Positions 23,101 to 35,100 of a stretch of DNA of 64,000 nt are shown here, piece by piece. Every line of letters begins with the position of its first letter. Positions within the stretch are counted from its first letter, which is position 1. Below the pieces are notes generated by a model. It was not told the origin of the DNA. It did no database searches and was given only the letters and a program-made list of their open reading frames with translations. The translations under genes were made by a program, and so were the position numbers. Source of the DNA: Primula veris (Eukaryota; Streptophyta; Magnoliopsida; Ericales; Primulaceae); contig OY821748.1 of assembly GCA_963682055.1 (NCBI GenBank), positions 29,972,661-30,036,660 on the forward strand, given 5' to 3'.

Positions 23101-26100
23101 TAATTGCGAGAGAGGCAGTTCACAAAGTTGTCTCCAAAGAAAAATGTGAAACGTCAACAAAATCACATGTTTTAGCTTCCAATACCACTTTGCATCCCAA
23201 AAAATACCGTGTTTGTTGACATGTACATGCAAGAAACCCATTTTAGTACTTTGTGATACTTCCTCTATGTTAAGCAACTGGTCCTCAAAGTAGAAGTAAG
23301 GCCATACCAGTTTATTGAACGGCTCTAGTGTGGACTTTTCCGCACTCTCCACTTCCTTCTCCTTTAATCAAACAATTCCATCTATTCTAAAGCCTAATTG
23401 CAGTAGCGAAGCCTGTGTGATTTGCTTTGACATTTTCAAGCCCTGCTTCGAGATAGAGAATAAAAACCTCCCTCAATTCATGAAACAAATAGCATGATTC
23501 CACTGACTTTAAGGCCTTAATTACTTTCGGACTTGCACCTACAATCCCCACCTCTGTTGGCATAGAAAGACCCCTATTCGAGTTGGTTAAAACCACACCC
23601 TTTTTCCCAATCCCTTGACTCATCATTGCAACAGCTTCTTTGGAAACCCACAAGTTTTTTAAAGTTTCTTCAACAAGCCTTTTTCTGATTAAAATGGGAT
23701 TCTTGTGCAGTTTTCTACGCGTCCTGTCATCAAATATTTTGAAATCTTTTTCAGATTGACCAATATCAGTTTTGATTAAATTAACCCTGCATGATTTTTG
23801 TTGAAGCTCCTTAAGTGAAGTGTCATCGACCATTTTAAGTGCAGAACGGACTAGACTTATTCGCTGATCTGTAAACAAAGGGATGTGGACTAAATCTAGA
23901 GGAGATTTGTTAAGAGAAATTTCCACTGACATTTGGTACTCGTCTCTCAAGGAACTAGCATCATTTTTTATCAAGGTTCCCGGTCTTGCTAATAAGCGGG
24001 CAGAATCCTCGAAGACGATTGTGTTCATTAGGCTGGAATCACTTTCAACTCCTACTTCCCCTTCTCTTTCACAAGAATCAACTTCTTTTTCTTCTTCTTG
24101 TACCTTTTCACAAATACTCTTAATAATGACTTCAATTTTAGCAGCATGATCTTCAAGAAGAGAATTCATTTTCTGTCTTTGTTCTTCAAATATCTCATTC
24201 CAATTCTTTTACTCCACCTTATTGCATTCTAGAATGGTTGGAAGTGGTTCGTAAGAATACTGAGGAGCCTCATATGGTGGTCCTTGCGGGTCCGAAGTAA
24301 CATGGGAATGGGGGTAACAGTGGTAAGTTTCAAACTGAACTGGTGGTGATGGTGAGTAAGTCTAGTTGTGTTCATTGTCGGGGAACAATGGTTGCAATTG
24401 CGGATTGTATCCGTGTAACCAGGAGTGTAAACTTGTTGCAGGTTATGGTGGTCCGGTATGTGTAATTGGTTAGTGTTTGGGGCTAATGAAGTACTATGGG
24501 ATGATACCATTGGGGGGTAGGCTGAATAGTTTGAGTATGGTAAATTTGATGGTGGATGATGATAAAGTATAGGTTGCAGAGGTATGTTTAGGTGTTGATG
24601 TTGGTTAATAAAAGTGGATGTATGAGGGTAACAAGAATACGGCAGTGCCGGTTGTTGATCCGGTGGCCTTGGTGGTGGTGACAGGCCAAAAGTAGGTGTA
24701 TAAGAGTAAAGGGAATAAGTTGTCACATCATTTCTTTGTGGGAATTTGGTGCAGTTGTGTGTTCGGTATTTCATCGAACACTTGGCGGTCTACATTCTGT
24801 CGCATACTCTTTTCAAACCTTTCACCCCAAGTCGAATACGCCATTTCTGACTGAAAATTGTCATGGTGTTTCAGTTGTGGTGATGGAGGTTGGATTATTG
24901 GTGGGAATTGGGACGGTACAGGGTTACTCCATGGTGAATGATGTGAGCTATTAAGAGGTATATCAGTAGGCTCAATCAAAGAGTTGTATTCACTAAAATG
25001 AGGTGAGTAACGTTGTAACTCTAATTGATTTTCTCGAAGCCGGTTTACAACGTTTTGCTGCTGCATTTGTTGTTGAGGAATTCCATCGAACACTTGGCAG
25101 TTGAAATTCTGCCTATAATAGGAGTTGTTTCCAAACTCTGCTCCCACTATCCAATCTGCCATACTATGTTCTAATTCAGCGGAAACGTTCCTCTGATGAG
25201 AATCGGTGGCTCTTGATACCAATTGAAATGAATCTAATAGAGGTTAGACCCAAACAAACACAAACACGACGCAACCGAAATAAACAGCAACTCAAGCTAT
25301 TTTTTAGGATAATTTTTCTGATATATTGAGTAAATGAAAGTGCAGGATAAACAAGAATCAAGATAACAATACTTGAAAACGAAATAGAAAAGAAAGATAA
25401 AAGTACAGCTAAAATTTAAGATTCATTTTCTTCATTCCTTTTTTGTGAGCCCACTGCAGTAATATTTATACTGTTACTACAATTACCAAATAGACCTACA
25501 AACTTCAGAAATTTGCATTAAACTCCCATGGTTTATAAAACGATTAAACTTGACCCCTACTCATCTATTTCCTTTCCAAATCATTTACCCCTCTCCTTTT
25601 CTCTCTTTTGTTGCCAAACCAGGTCTGTTACAAAACACGACGTCAATGCCTTATATTCACTCGATGTTGATGTCTTTTTATATCATACAACTTTATTTCA
25701 AGACTTGGCAATGGTGAGGTTATGCTACTCGTCAAATTGTTTTTTCGTACCATGGCACAATATAGGACCTAAGCATGATTCCCGGGGGATGCTTAGTTTG
25801 ACTATAACAGATGTTTAGTTAGGATCAAGAAGGTGGACCCTGATGGTAAATTTGTATGACCTAAAGCATATGGATTATCGCAATTGCTTAAAACTAAAAC
25901 ATTATAAAACCTGTGTTTGCTCCAATCTCACACCCATACTTCACCTCAAATCCACTGCGATAAAAATTCCAATTTCTTAATCTTAATATGATGGTATCGG
26001 ATTTCTTATTCTTAATGTGATGCATTTAATTTATTTTTCCACTTCAAAATCTTTTGGACTTCGCCTACAAAGAATTAAAATCTCCCAGATGAAATCATAT

Positions 26101-29100
26101 AGAGTTGATAAAGGTTGGAACTCGTAAATCACTACGGCAATAAATGCTGCCTTTTGTGTTAAAAGCATCAAGCTACAAGTGAGAATAAAAATTATTCCTG
26201 AAATTAATTTGGAGGTATAAAATGTTATATTATGAGAAAAGCATTATATTGATAAGGACTTTAACCAGGACAAACAAAATATTTAAAGACGACTCTACCT
26301 TAAAAATTCTTGCAATGTCATTTTAGCAGTGCGTAATTTTGTCATCTACTTGCTACCGTTGTACCACACAGAACTTACTCTACAAATACAATACATCTTC
26401 AATCAACTTTTTAAGAGAACCAAAAGGTGTTCATAACGGCATTGTTCTAAATCACCTTGAGCCACCTAGGCCCCCAAGGCGTCATGCCATGCCTAGGCAT
26501 TCTAATTAGCTGGATGGCCTGATTATGCATTTGCGGATTTGGTTTAAGCAAAGCAATCGGAGCCAAATGGTGTGTTTTGCTGACTTTCGGACTTTAAAGT
26601 TGACTTGCACTTGCCCTTTATGATAAACATGTCTATTCTCATTTACAGTTATGCCAAAAATATTTGACAAGTCTGTTACATTGTACTATTAGAATCCAAA
26701 ATATATTGAAGAAAATGTGAAACAAAAATTTACCACCTAGGCCCCCGGCATCCCCGCTTCAACCCTGCCTAGCGCCTTTTAGAACATTGCAAAAAAATTA
26801 TCGACTTAAAGGAGGTCAAAGCACTTTCTTAGAAGCTGCTCTCCATACAAGCTACACCCTATACGACTCTAATCCAATATATTTAAGAAATTAAGCTAAC
26901 GCAAAACAAAGTATCACAAAATACGCCAAGGTAAGGAATCACAACATTTTATTCATAATTTCCACTCACATTCGTTGCCAAGTTTACAAATGTCTGGTTT
27001 TTTTCAAGCTTATACTGTTACAAGATTCACCCTATGACTACTACAATCTAATTTAATTGGAATCGTAATCTACCAGATAATTTATTGATATTTTGCCACC
27101 GGATTTGTGAAACTAGGGTTGGGCAATTACCCTTATACCTTCTCATGCAAAACAAAATAAAGAATACATTTGGTCAGCAGACAGTTTTCTGATTTATTTG
27201 CACAGTTCTCTAATTCTAATTTACCAATGGACAAGAACAGCTAACTGATTTTAACTAGTTTTCATCATATATTTACTCCAACCCATATCTTCAAAATTTC
27301 AAATCGATTGCATAACTAAGAAAATAATGATTTAAACTGCCAGAGCTTCTGGAAAAGTTGTGACACCCAGAGTAGATTTGTTGACTTTTTAGCCTTGTTT
27401 TTATTCAAACCTTTCTTTGTAATTTTCTTTTTTTTCTCGGACAGTTGTCTGGCTGTGGATTCTTGTTTTAATAGCCTCTGGCTTTTTTTGTTGGTATGAA
27501 TAAAATTTTGTGCAGGAAAATAAAATAGTAGCTGGATTCAAGTCTATAGAATTAAAACATGCCAAACCAACTTAACGCTTCCTAATTATTAATAGGACTA
27601 CTTATCATTACTCACGCCAATCCTTACATGCTACACAAAAACCAGCTAAAGCTCAGATCCAAGCTGTACTTCAAAAGGAGTGCATCACAACCTTCTCCAT
27701 GGTTATGCTTCAACTGTATCTTTTCCAAATCTAATTCCAATTATTCCGCTTACATGAGCTTCAACCATATCAACTCTAAAAGCAATTCCATTCAATTCGA
27801 AACTGTTATGTATTTGAACTAAATAGCACTTGAACGTGAAGCTATATTCAATTTAAATTATGTTAACATTATTGATTTTTTACACCAACAACTTTTCATG
27901 AATGATAACGTAATTAAGTATTAGTCATAAACAGGATCCTTTCTAGAGCTGTCACTCAGAAAGATCTAATAATGTTAAAAATTATTAATATCAAAGGTGC
28001 ATAAAACAAATCAAACCTGAAGAAGCGTATAAAATAAAACCTAAATAAGCATATCTTCAAAAAAAAAAAAAAATAACTAAATAAGCATCCTCATAACAGA
28101 TGCGCTTAGTTAAGTTTTCGGTGCCTCGAGTCCATATCCTGACCGGATTCCAAATGAGACTTTTTCTAACCAAATGGACTACACCTACTTTATCCTCAAG
28201 GCAATAAAACAGAACACATTGAGCTTAAGATTATTGATTGTGAATTGTGAGTGATTTTAAAAAAAAATCACTCACAATTCGTGTAATAAAAAGAGAGGGG
28301 GGGTCCCATTTCATGTAATAAAAAAAAATCATGATTATTTCATTTCGTTATGGTTACAGTCAAATACAAATGAGTACAAAATCTATAAATATACTGCTGC
28401 AGGATTGTTTTTCTTATTCACTGTTTTCAAAGAAAAATTCATAGACCAGTACTTGCAAGAAGTTGTCATCACAACTTTTTCTCTTTTGTACTACTTCACA
28501 AGTTGACACTTCTACTGCATTGCTCGAACAAATTTATGCATATGATTTTCTTTGGACCGTGTTTATTAAAATAATTTAATTATAAAGAAGTTCAATGTTT
28601 TCTAAAATAAAAAATGTAATACATTTCTGTTGAGACTTCAAAGGAGAGGAAAAAAATCGAATTCCTTGCATTCTAGGTATAATAATGCGACATAAAATTT
28701 TAGTCTAACAGAGTAAATTTTGACTTATATTGAGTCCTTCAAATAAATTAAAGAGAATTTGATTAGGATTCTTCATTCCTTTTCGAGGTGTATTTAGTGA
28801 GCATCATCGGATGGGGCAGAAGAGGCAGAAGATGCAAAATATCATGCTCATATAAGGATTCTACTCCATATCTTATGTTAGAGAGTTGATAGTTAGTTGT
28901 TATTAGTTGATGTATTAGTAGTTTGTGGAAATCTCAGTGATCTTGGAAGTAATTATTGGAGATATCAACACATGTTAAAATGAGAGAAATATTCTAGTAA
29001 CATCTTAAGAATCAGCAGAGATTATTAGGCCAACATGTAATTATGTATTAGTATTTGTTTCCTTATTCACTCATGTTAGTGTAGTATAAATAGAGTGTAA

Positions 29101-32100
29101 ATACTGATTTGATTCTTCAGAAATAATAAATTATCTTTTTTATTTGTCTTCTCTGAATCAACATGGCATCAGAGCGGGATTAAAAGCTACCCGTCACACT
29201 CGGGAATAAAAAAAAACCAGAAACCAGGTTTTTTTTTTCTCAAACTAATTTCGAGCGATCCATTGAGGATTCTCCGTCGTCTCTGGAAATCGACCACGAC
29301 CAGAACCTTATCGCCACAGGCGAAGGAGAAATAACACGTGCAGCCAACGTGCCTTGTCCCTCTACTTTTCAGTCAAAAGTTGACTAATCTCTTGGTTGAT
29401 TAGCCAAGATCATCCCTGTTTCTCAGGTGTATCGAATTCTATGTTTTTTATATTCGTGCTATAACTTATTCAGAGTTACGGAAAGTTATTTCATTCTTAA
29501 AGCTTTGGTTCAGTATGCCCTAATTAATGGCAGAATCCACCTCCGCTAATTCATTAGCCTATAAAGGCAAATTTTTAAGCGCCTTAACGGCAACCTCTAA
29601 AATAAAAGTTCTCTGGATCATAGATTCAGGTACGTCAGATCACATGACTGATGCTTATAACTTATTCTCCTCATATACACGTGTGCTGGTAACTTGAAAG
29701 TGCAAATAGCGGACGGGTCATTCTCTTCTGTCGCAGGAAAAGGGACTGTTAGGTTATCTAAGAATATAATTCTCGAATCCGTACTTCATGTTCCTAAACT
29801 GTCCTGCAACCTTTTATCGATTAGCAAGTTAGCAAGAGATTCAAACTGTTTTGCTAAATTCCTACCATCCTATTGTGTTTTCCAGGATCTGCCATTGGGA
29901 AAGACGATTGGAAGTCCTAAAGAATGTGAGGGACTACTAATTTGATGAGACCAGCATGAGTAAACAATATCAGATTGCAAATTTTAATTCTAGATCTTTC
30001 CTGACAAGTAACGAAATCGTGTTATGGCATTATTGGATGGGTCGCCCAAACATATAGAAGTTGATATGAATTCTATAAAAGAGAAGGTTGAAGAAGGAAC
30101 CCTATGTATGGTTTATGTCCCGGCAAAGGAACAAACAGCGGACATTTTTACAAAAGGACTACCTCGACAAAACTTTGATTTTCTTATTGGCAAGTTGGAT
30201 CTGGTGAACATATACGATCCAACTTGAGGGGGAGTGGAAATCTCAGTGATCTTGGAAGTAATTATTGGAGATATCGTTAAAATGAGAGATATTCTAGTGA
30301 CATCTTAAGAATCAGCAGAGATTATTAGGCCAATATTATGTAATTATGTATTAGTATTTGTTTCCTTATTCACTCATGTTAGTGTAGTATAAATAGAGAG
30401 TATAAATACTGATTTGATTATTCAGAAATAATACATTATCTTTTTTATTTGTCTCCTCTGAATCAACAAGTTGGTTTGCGGGAGTTGGTTGTTTCATTTA
30501 TTGTAGCTGTATATGATAATGCCTATATAAAAACTTCACATGTAAACATAATATAATCAAGCTAATATATATATTGCTCTTTCTGAAATTAACATCTTAG
30601 AATGGCGACAAATTCAGATATAGACAAGATCGTTGCAATACAGTGGAATGCAAACATGGACGTTAAATCAGGGTACCCAGCTACCCATACCATACCAATG
30701 TTGCACGGATACGGATACGGATACGGATACGGATTCGAGTACCGCATCCGATACGATACGGATATGCAGATACAGTTTTTTCAGAAAATTTAAGATACGA
30801 TACGGCTAGAATACGTCAATCATTAAAATATTAATATATATTTTATATATAATAAAAAGTAGCAACAGATATTTAAACCAAAAGCAGCTAATATAGATAG
30901 CAGGAGAGGTGGAATAAAAGGAGAGAGTTGGTCTTTAGAAAATAAGTTTTTCCGACAATACCCCATACTGTCTCTATATTCATGTATATTATGTTTGTTA
31001 ATGGGTATCTATATGTTGGTTTGTATTAGTAAAGGTAAAATAGATATGAAATTGGTAAAGTACTTTTTCTCCCATTACTACATTTTTTTTTAGAAAAAAA
31101 ATATTATTTTTTAGTTTTTTTTTTTTTACCCAAAACATATCCAAAACGTATCCAAGACGTATCCAGAACGTATCCAGATTGGTCAAACCTCGAAATAGTC
31201 AACGATACTCCAAATCACGTATCAGATACCGTATCCGTATCGTATCGGCGTATCCGTATCCGATACTCCAAAAAACAAAGTATCCGTGCTACATAGACCC
31301 ATACACTACCTGTTAGCAAAAACAAATATCCAAGCATCCAATCGATTTCTCAGATGGATACCAAGGCCCTCTACGCTTACATCTTTCACGGTCCCCAAAG
31401 ATTCAACTCCAACTGAATAAGTGTGTAGGACTTTGGGCTTTAAATTAAACTTAATTTTTTCAATATTGTAACGTTCTAAAAGTCGAAGGCAGGTTCTGAA
31501 ACGTGAGTAAGCCACCTTCTGCTTTTCAGACACTGCTAACTCACGTATGGGCTTTTCAAATGCAACCAATATTCATCGATTTTTTTCCACCTTTCCCTCT
31601 TAGTCCAAACACCATCTAATTTAACCAAAGACATCTTACGGGGTCGCGCTTAGACTAGCAGTCTTGTAGGCCGGTTCAGAACCACAGATGATACAAATAT
31701 ACGCCAACTGGTGACATGTGTCTAATTGGATTAAACTCTTAGGGATATAATACTAATTCCCAAACTATACTCCCCAGAATAAATTTTTACGATTGTAACA
31801 TTTGTCCCAATATCTCTTGTCTGCTTCAATTCTTGACTAATAAACCAACTCTGCCCACAGGAGTGAGCAGTACCATTTGTAGGTAAAATCTTCTTGAGGG
31901 ACTAGTCTCCAGAAGATATGATTGAAACAAGAAAAAACTAGATAGGCACAGTAAAGAATCAATCAGAAACTCATACAGAACTTGTAGCTTAAACCTCAAT
32001 TTACTATTATTGCCTTACATCCAGGAGAAAATAAATTGCTTCATTTATAAATTTCAAGGGGGCTTGCTTTGGTACCTTTTTAAGGTTTTGAAACCCACTA

Positions 32101-35100
32101 CTTATTTAGGAAAACGAAATATTTACCCAACTTTGACCAAACAAGTTTGACTGCCACCAATGACATGCGTTGACCACCGTCCGAAACTAGGGTTTAACAC
32201 CATTTCCTATAGCTTAAATGTGCTTTGTGCTTTGTGCTTTGTAAATGGTAATAGACCCCTAATTTTCCTCTTAATTTCAGTTTGGACCCTAATTTGAAAC
32301 TAAAGAGTAAGGAGGAACTAGGTAGCAAGAACAGCAGATTAAAATTAAAAGTCCTACACAATTTTCAGTATAAGCTTAAACTTACTATTATAATCTTATT
32401 TCTAATATGTTTATTACTCTATACACCAATTTCAGTCTATAAGAGAACAAATGATGGCTCTGCCCCAACAAACAGGCGATCGATCAGTTTCACAAATACA
32501 GTATTTGCCTAAAAAAACTCTATCGGCTTCGATTCTACACTAGTGAACCTTCTCTTCCATTGGGACCAAGTAGTAATATACGTGGGATGAAAATTTCATT
32601 GATCCCGCCTCAAGAAACAGATGACCATAACGGACTAATTATAAAAATTGCTACAACTAAAGGACTATCAATCAAAGTTGCCACACATCATGTAGTTTAA
32701 GCCTAAAAATAACAATAGTCTGTCTTAAACCAACTTAATTTACGAATCTCAGTCAATACCCGAAAATTCAATGATACTGCCTCGAGAAATTCGTAGTGGT
32801 GATCATTAATTGTATTCCTTTAATACAGAAATCTCCTTAATTGTGAATGTAACTCAAACAACAACAGAATGAAACACAAAAATCACCAATTACAAAGAAC
32901 TAATAATAAAAATTGCTACAACACTATTAAAAGACCAATAATAAAAATTAGTACACACCTTGTAGTATAAGCCTAAAATAAACAACAATCCATATCCGAG
33001 AATTTAATGATCCTGCCTCGAGAAATTTGTAGTGGTGAACATTAATTGTAGTTCTTTTCATACACAAATCTTATAATGGTGACTATTGCTCGAACAACAG
33101 AATAAAACACAAAAATCACAAGTTATAAAGGACTAACTAAAGACTTTGCTACACACTTGTAGTCTTAGCCTAAAATATCAATAGCCTGGATTTCAAAATA
33201 TACAAATTTCAGTCCAAACCTGAAATTTCCATTAAAAACATTGTCCTACTCTATCTAAATCTCCTTGACAGTGAAAAATACTCAAAACAACAACACATCA
33301 CAAAACCATAATACTCCTCCATCCCATAAAAATAGTCCAGTTAGTGTTCTCATGTGGTTTAAAAAAGTTAATGTAGTTACAAAATAATGTTCTTCCCCAA
33401 TAGCCCCCTAATTTGAATTTTGTAAACAAGATGCACATTGATTATAGTATGAGGTGTAGCTAAAAATTTGCATATCAATGCATTAATCATATCGATGGAC
33501 CATGGACAACGATAAATGCTTGTTCATTCCCAAATTAATTATCAATTGTATAAAATAAAATAACTGTCAAAAACCAAATTCGACTATTATTACGAGACAG
33601 ACATAGTATACAAATATCATTACCCCATAGCTTGGATACTATGAGGCAATTGTCTAAGCCTAAATAACTAATAACGTGGATTTAAAAAATCATAATATTC
33701 TAATTTCAGTGCATACCTGAAATTTCATCAAAATCATTGTCCTACCTACTCTATCCAAATCTCCTTAACAGTGAAAAATACTCAAAACACTCAAAACATC
33801 ACAACACCATAATGTATACATAAAAATACCTTTTCGGCCAGAAGGTGGTCACCGGCATCTAATGTAGGGACCATAGAATGGTGAACATTAATAGTAGACT
33901 AGTAGTCCTTTTCATACACAAATCTTATAATGGTGACTATTACTCGAACAACAAGAATAAAACACAAAAATCACAAGTTATAATGAACTAACAAAAAATA
34001 CACAAATCAGCTACAAAAAACTGCTCCCAAACGGACCCTTAAATCCTCTTTAATAAATACTCAAAACAACAACAATACAAAACATCACAAAAAATAAAAT
34101 ATAAATAAAAAATACCTTTTCGGCCAAAATGCGGTCACCGGCATCTAAGGTAGGAACCATAGAACTCGACGGAATCGACCTCGGCTTGGCCAAGCCAGAC
34201 CTAAACAGAATATTAACCGTCAGCGCAGTACACGCCGCCTTCACATCCTCCACCCACCCTCCTCCTTCCCTCTCTAAACTACTCGTAACCCTCGGAACAG
34301 GTGTAACCACACTATATCCTACCCTACTTCCCCCTCTAACGGCCTCGTTGCACGGAAGCCACTTGAACGCCTGGAGAAACGGCGCAACAATAGCGGTGAG
34401 TTTGACGGGGGAGATGGCGGACCGGGAGGGTTGAAGAGGGAGAGTAAAGTGACGGCGATGGGGGATTTAGTCACTAAGAGCTCAGTTGCTAAGGAGATGT
34501 ATAGGGATCAATAGCCAAGCCTAAACAATACTCTATTATCGTCATAATCTATCTAAATCTCCTTAACAATGAAAAATACTCAAAACAACAACACAATAAA
34601 ACATTCCTAAACCATAATATATATAAATATAAATGCCTTTTCGGCCAAAATGCAGTCACCGGCATCTAAAGAAAACATAATATATAATTTTCAATCCATA
34701 CCTGAAATTTCATTAAAATCATTGTCCTACTCTATATAAATCTCCTCTAACAGTGAAAAACACAAAAAAATACCCAAAACGTGAGAAAACATCAAAAAAC
34801 CATAATATGTATATAAATAAATACCTTTTCGGCCAAAATGTGGTCACCAGCATCTAAGGTAGGAACCATAGAACTCGATGGAATCGACCTCGGCTCAGCC
34901 AAGCTAGACCTAAACAGTATATTAACCGTTAACGCAGTAAACACCGCCTTCGCATACTCCACCCATGATTCCCTCTCTAGACAACTCTCTAAACTCGGGA
35001 CCACACTCACAACTCTACTCCCCCCCTCTAACAGCCTCGTTAGACGGTAGCCACTTAGACGCCTGAAGAAACGGCGCAACAATAGCGGTGAGCTTGACGG

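Larger units (their letters stand above)
22485..25632 (-). mobile_element. Complete non-autonomous LTR retrotransposon (gypsy-like end, unfamiliar ORFs)
   Basis: Two 409-bp LTRs (22485-22893 and 25224-25632; minus-strand form TGTAAC ... CATTTCA) flank 2.33 kb. A primer-binding site (TGGTATCAAGAGCC on the minus strand, 25221-25208) lies two bases inside the right-hand LTR, so that is the 5' LTR. A perfect target duplication AAACA is at 22480-22484 and 25633-25637. The LTRs differ at about 13 sites (3%). No protease, RT or integrase domain is seen. A tail next to the 3' LTR (about 22894-22950) reads, with a stop, like the end of a gypsy polyprotein (NLEGKVYFEW). It must be mobilised in trans. 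It lies inside TPP intron 1. Confidence 0.88.
28926..30468 (+). mobile_element. Miniature Ty1/copia derivative lacking integrase and RT
   Basis: Two LTRs, 28926-29163 (238 bp) and 30235-30468 (234 bp), both starting TGGAAATCTCAG and ending ATCAACA. A primer-binding site TGGCATCAGAGC (29164-29175) and a polypurine tract TTGAGGGGGAG (30224-30234) are in place. The interior is only about 1.07 kb: an ATG-started frame with protease DSGTSDHM (29527-29697), a frameshifted continuation (29694-29945) and an RNase H tail (30024-30227). The flanks GTTTG and AGTTG resemble each other but are not a perfect duplication. A large internal deletion has joined protease to the end of pol. Confidence 0.87.
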
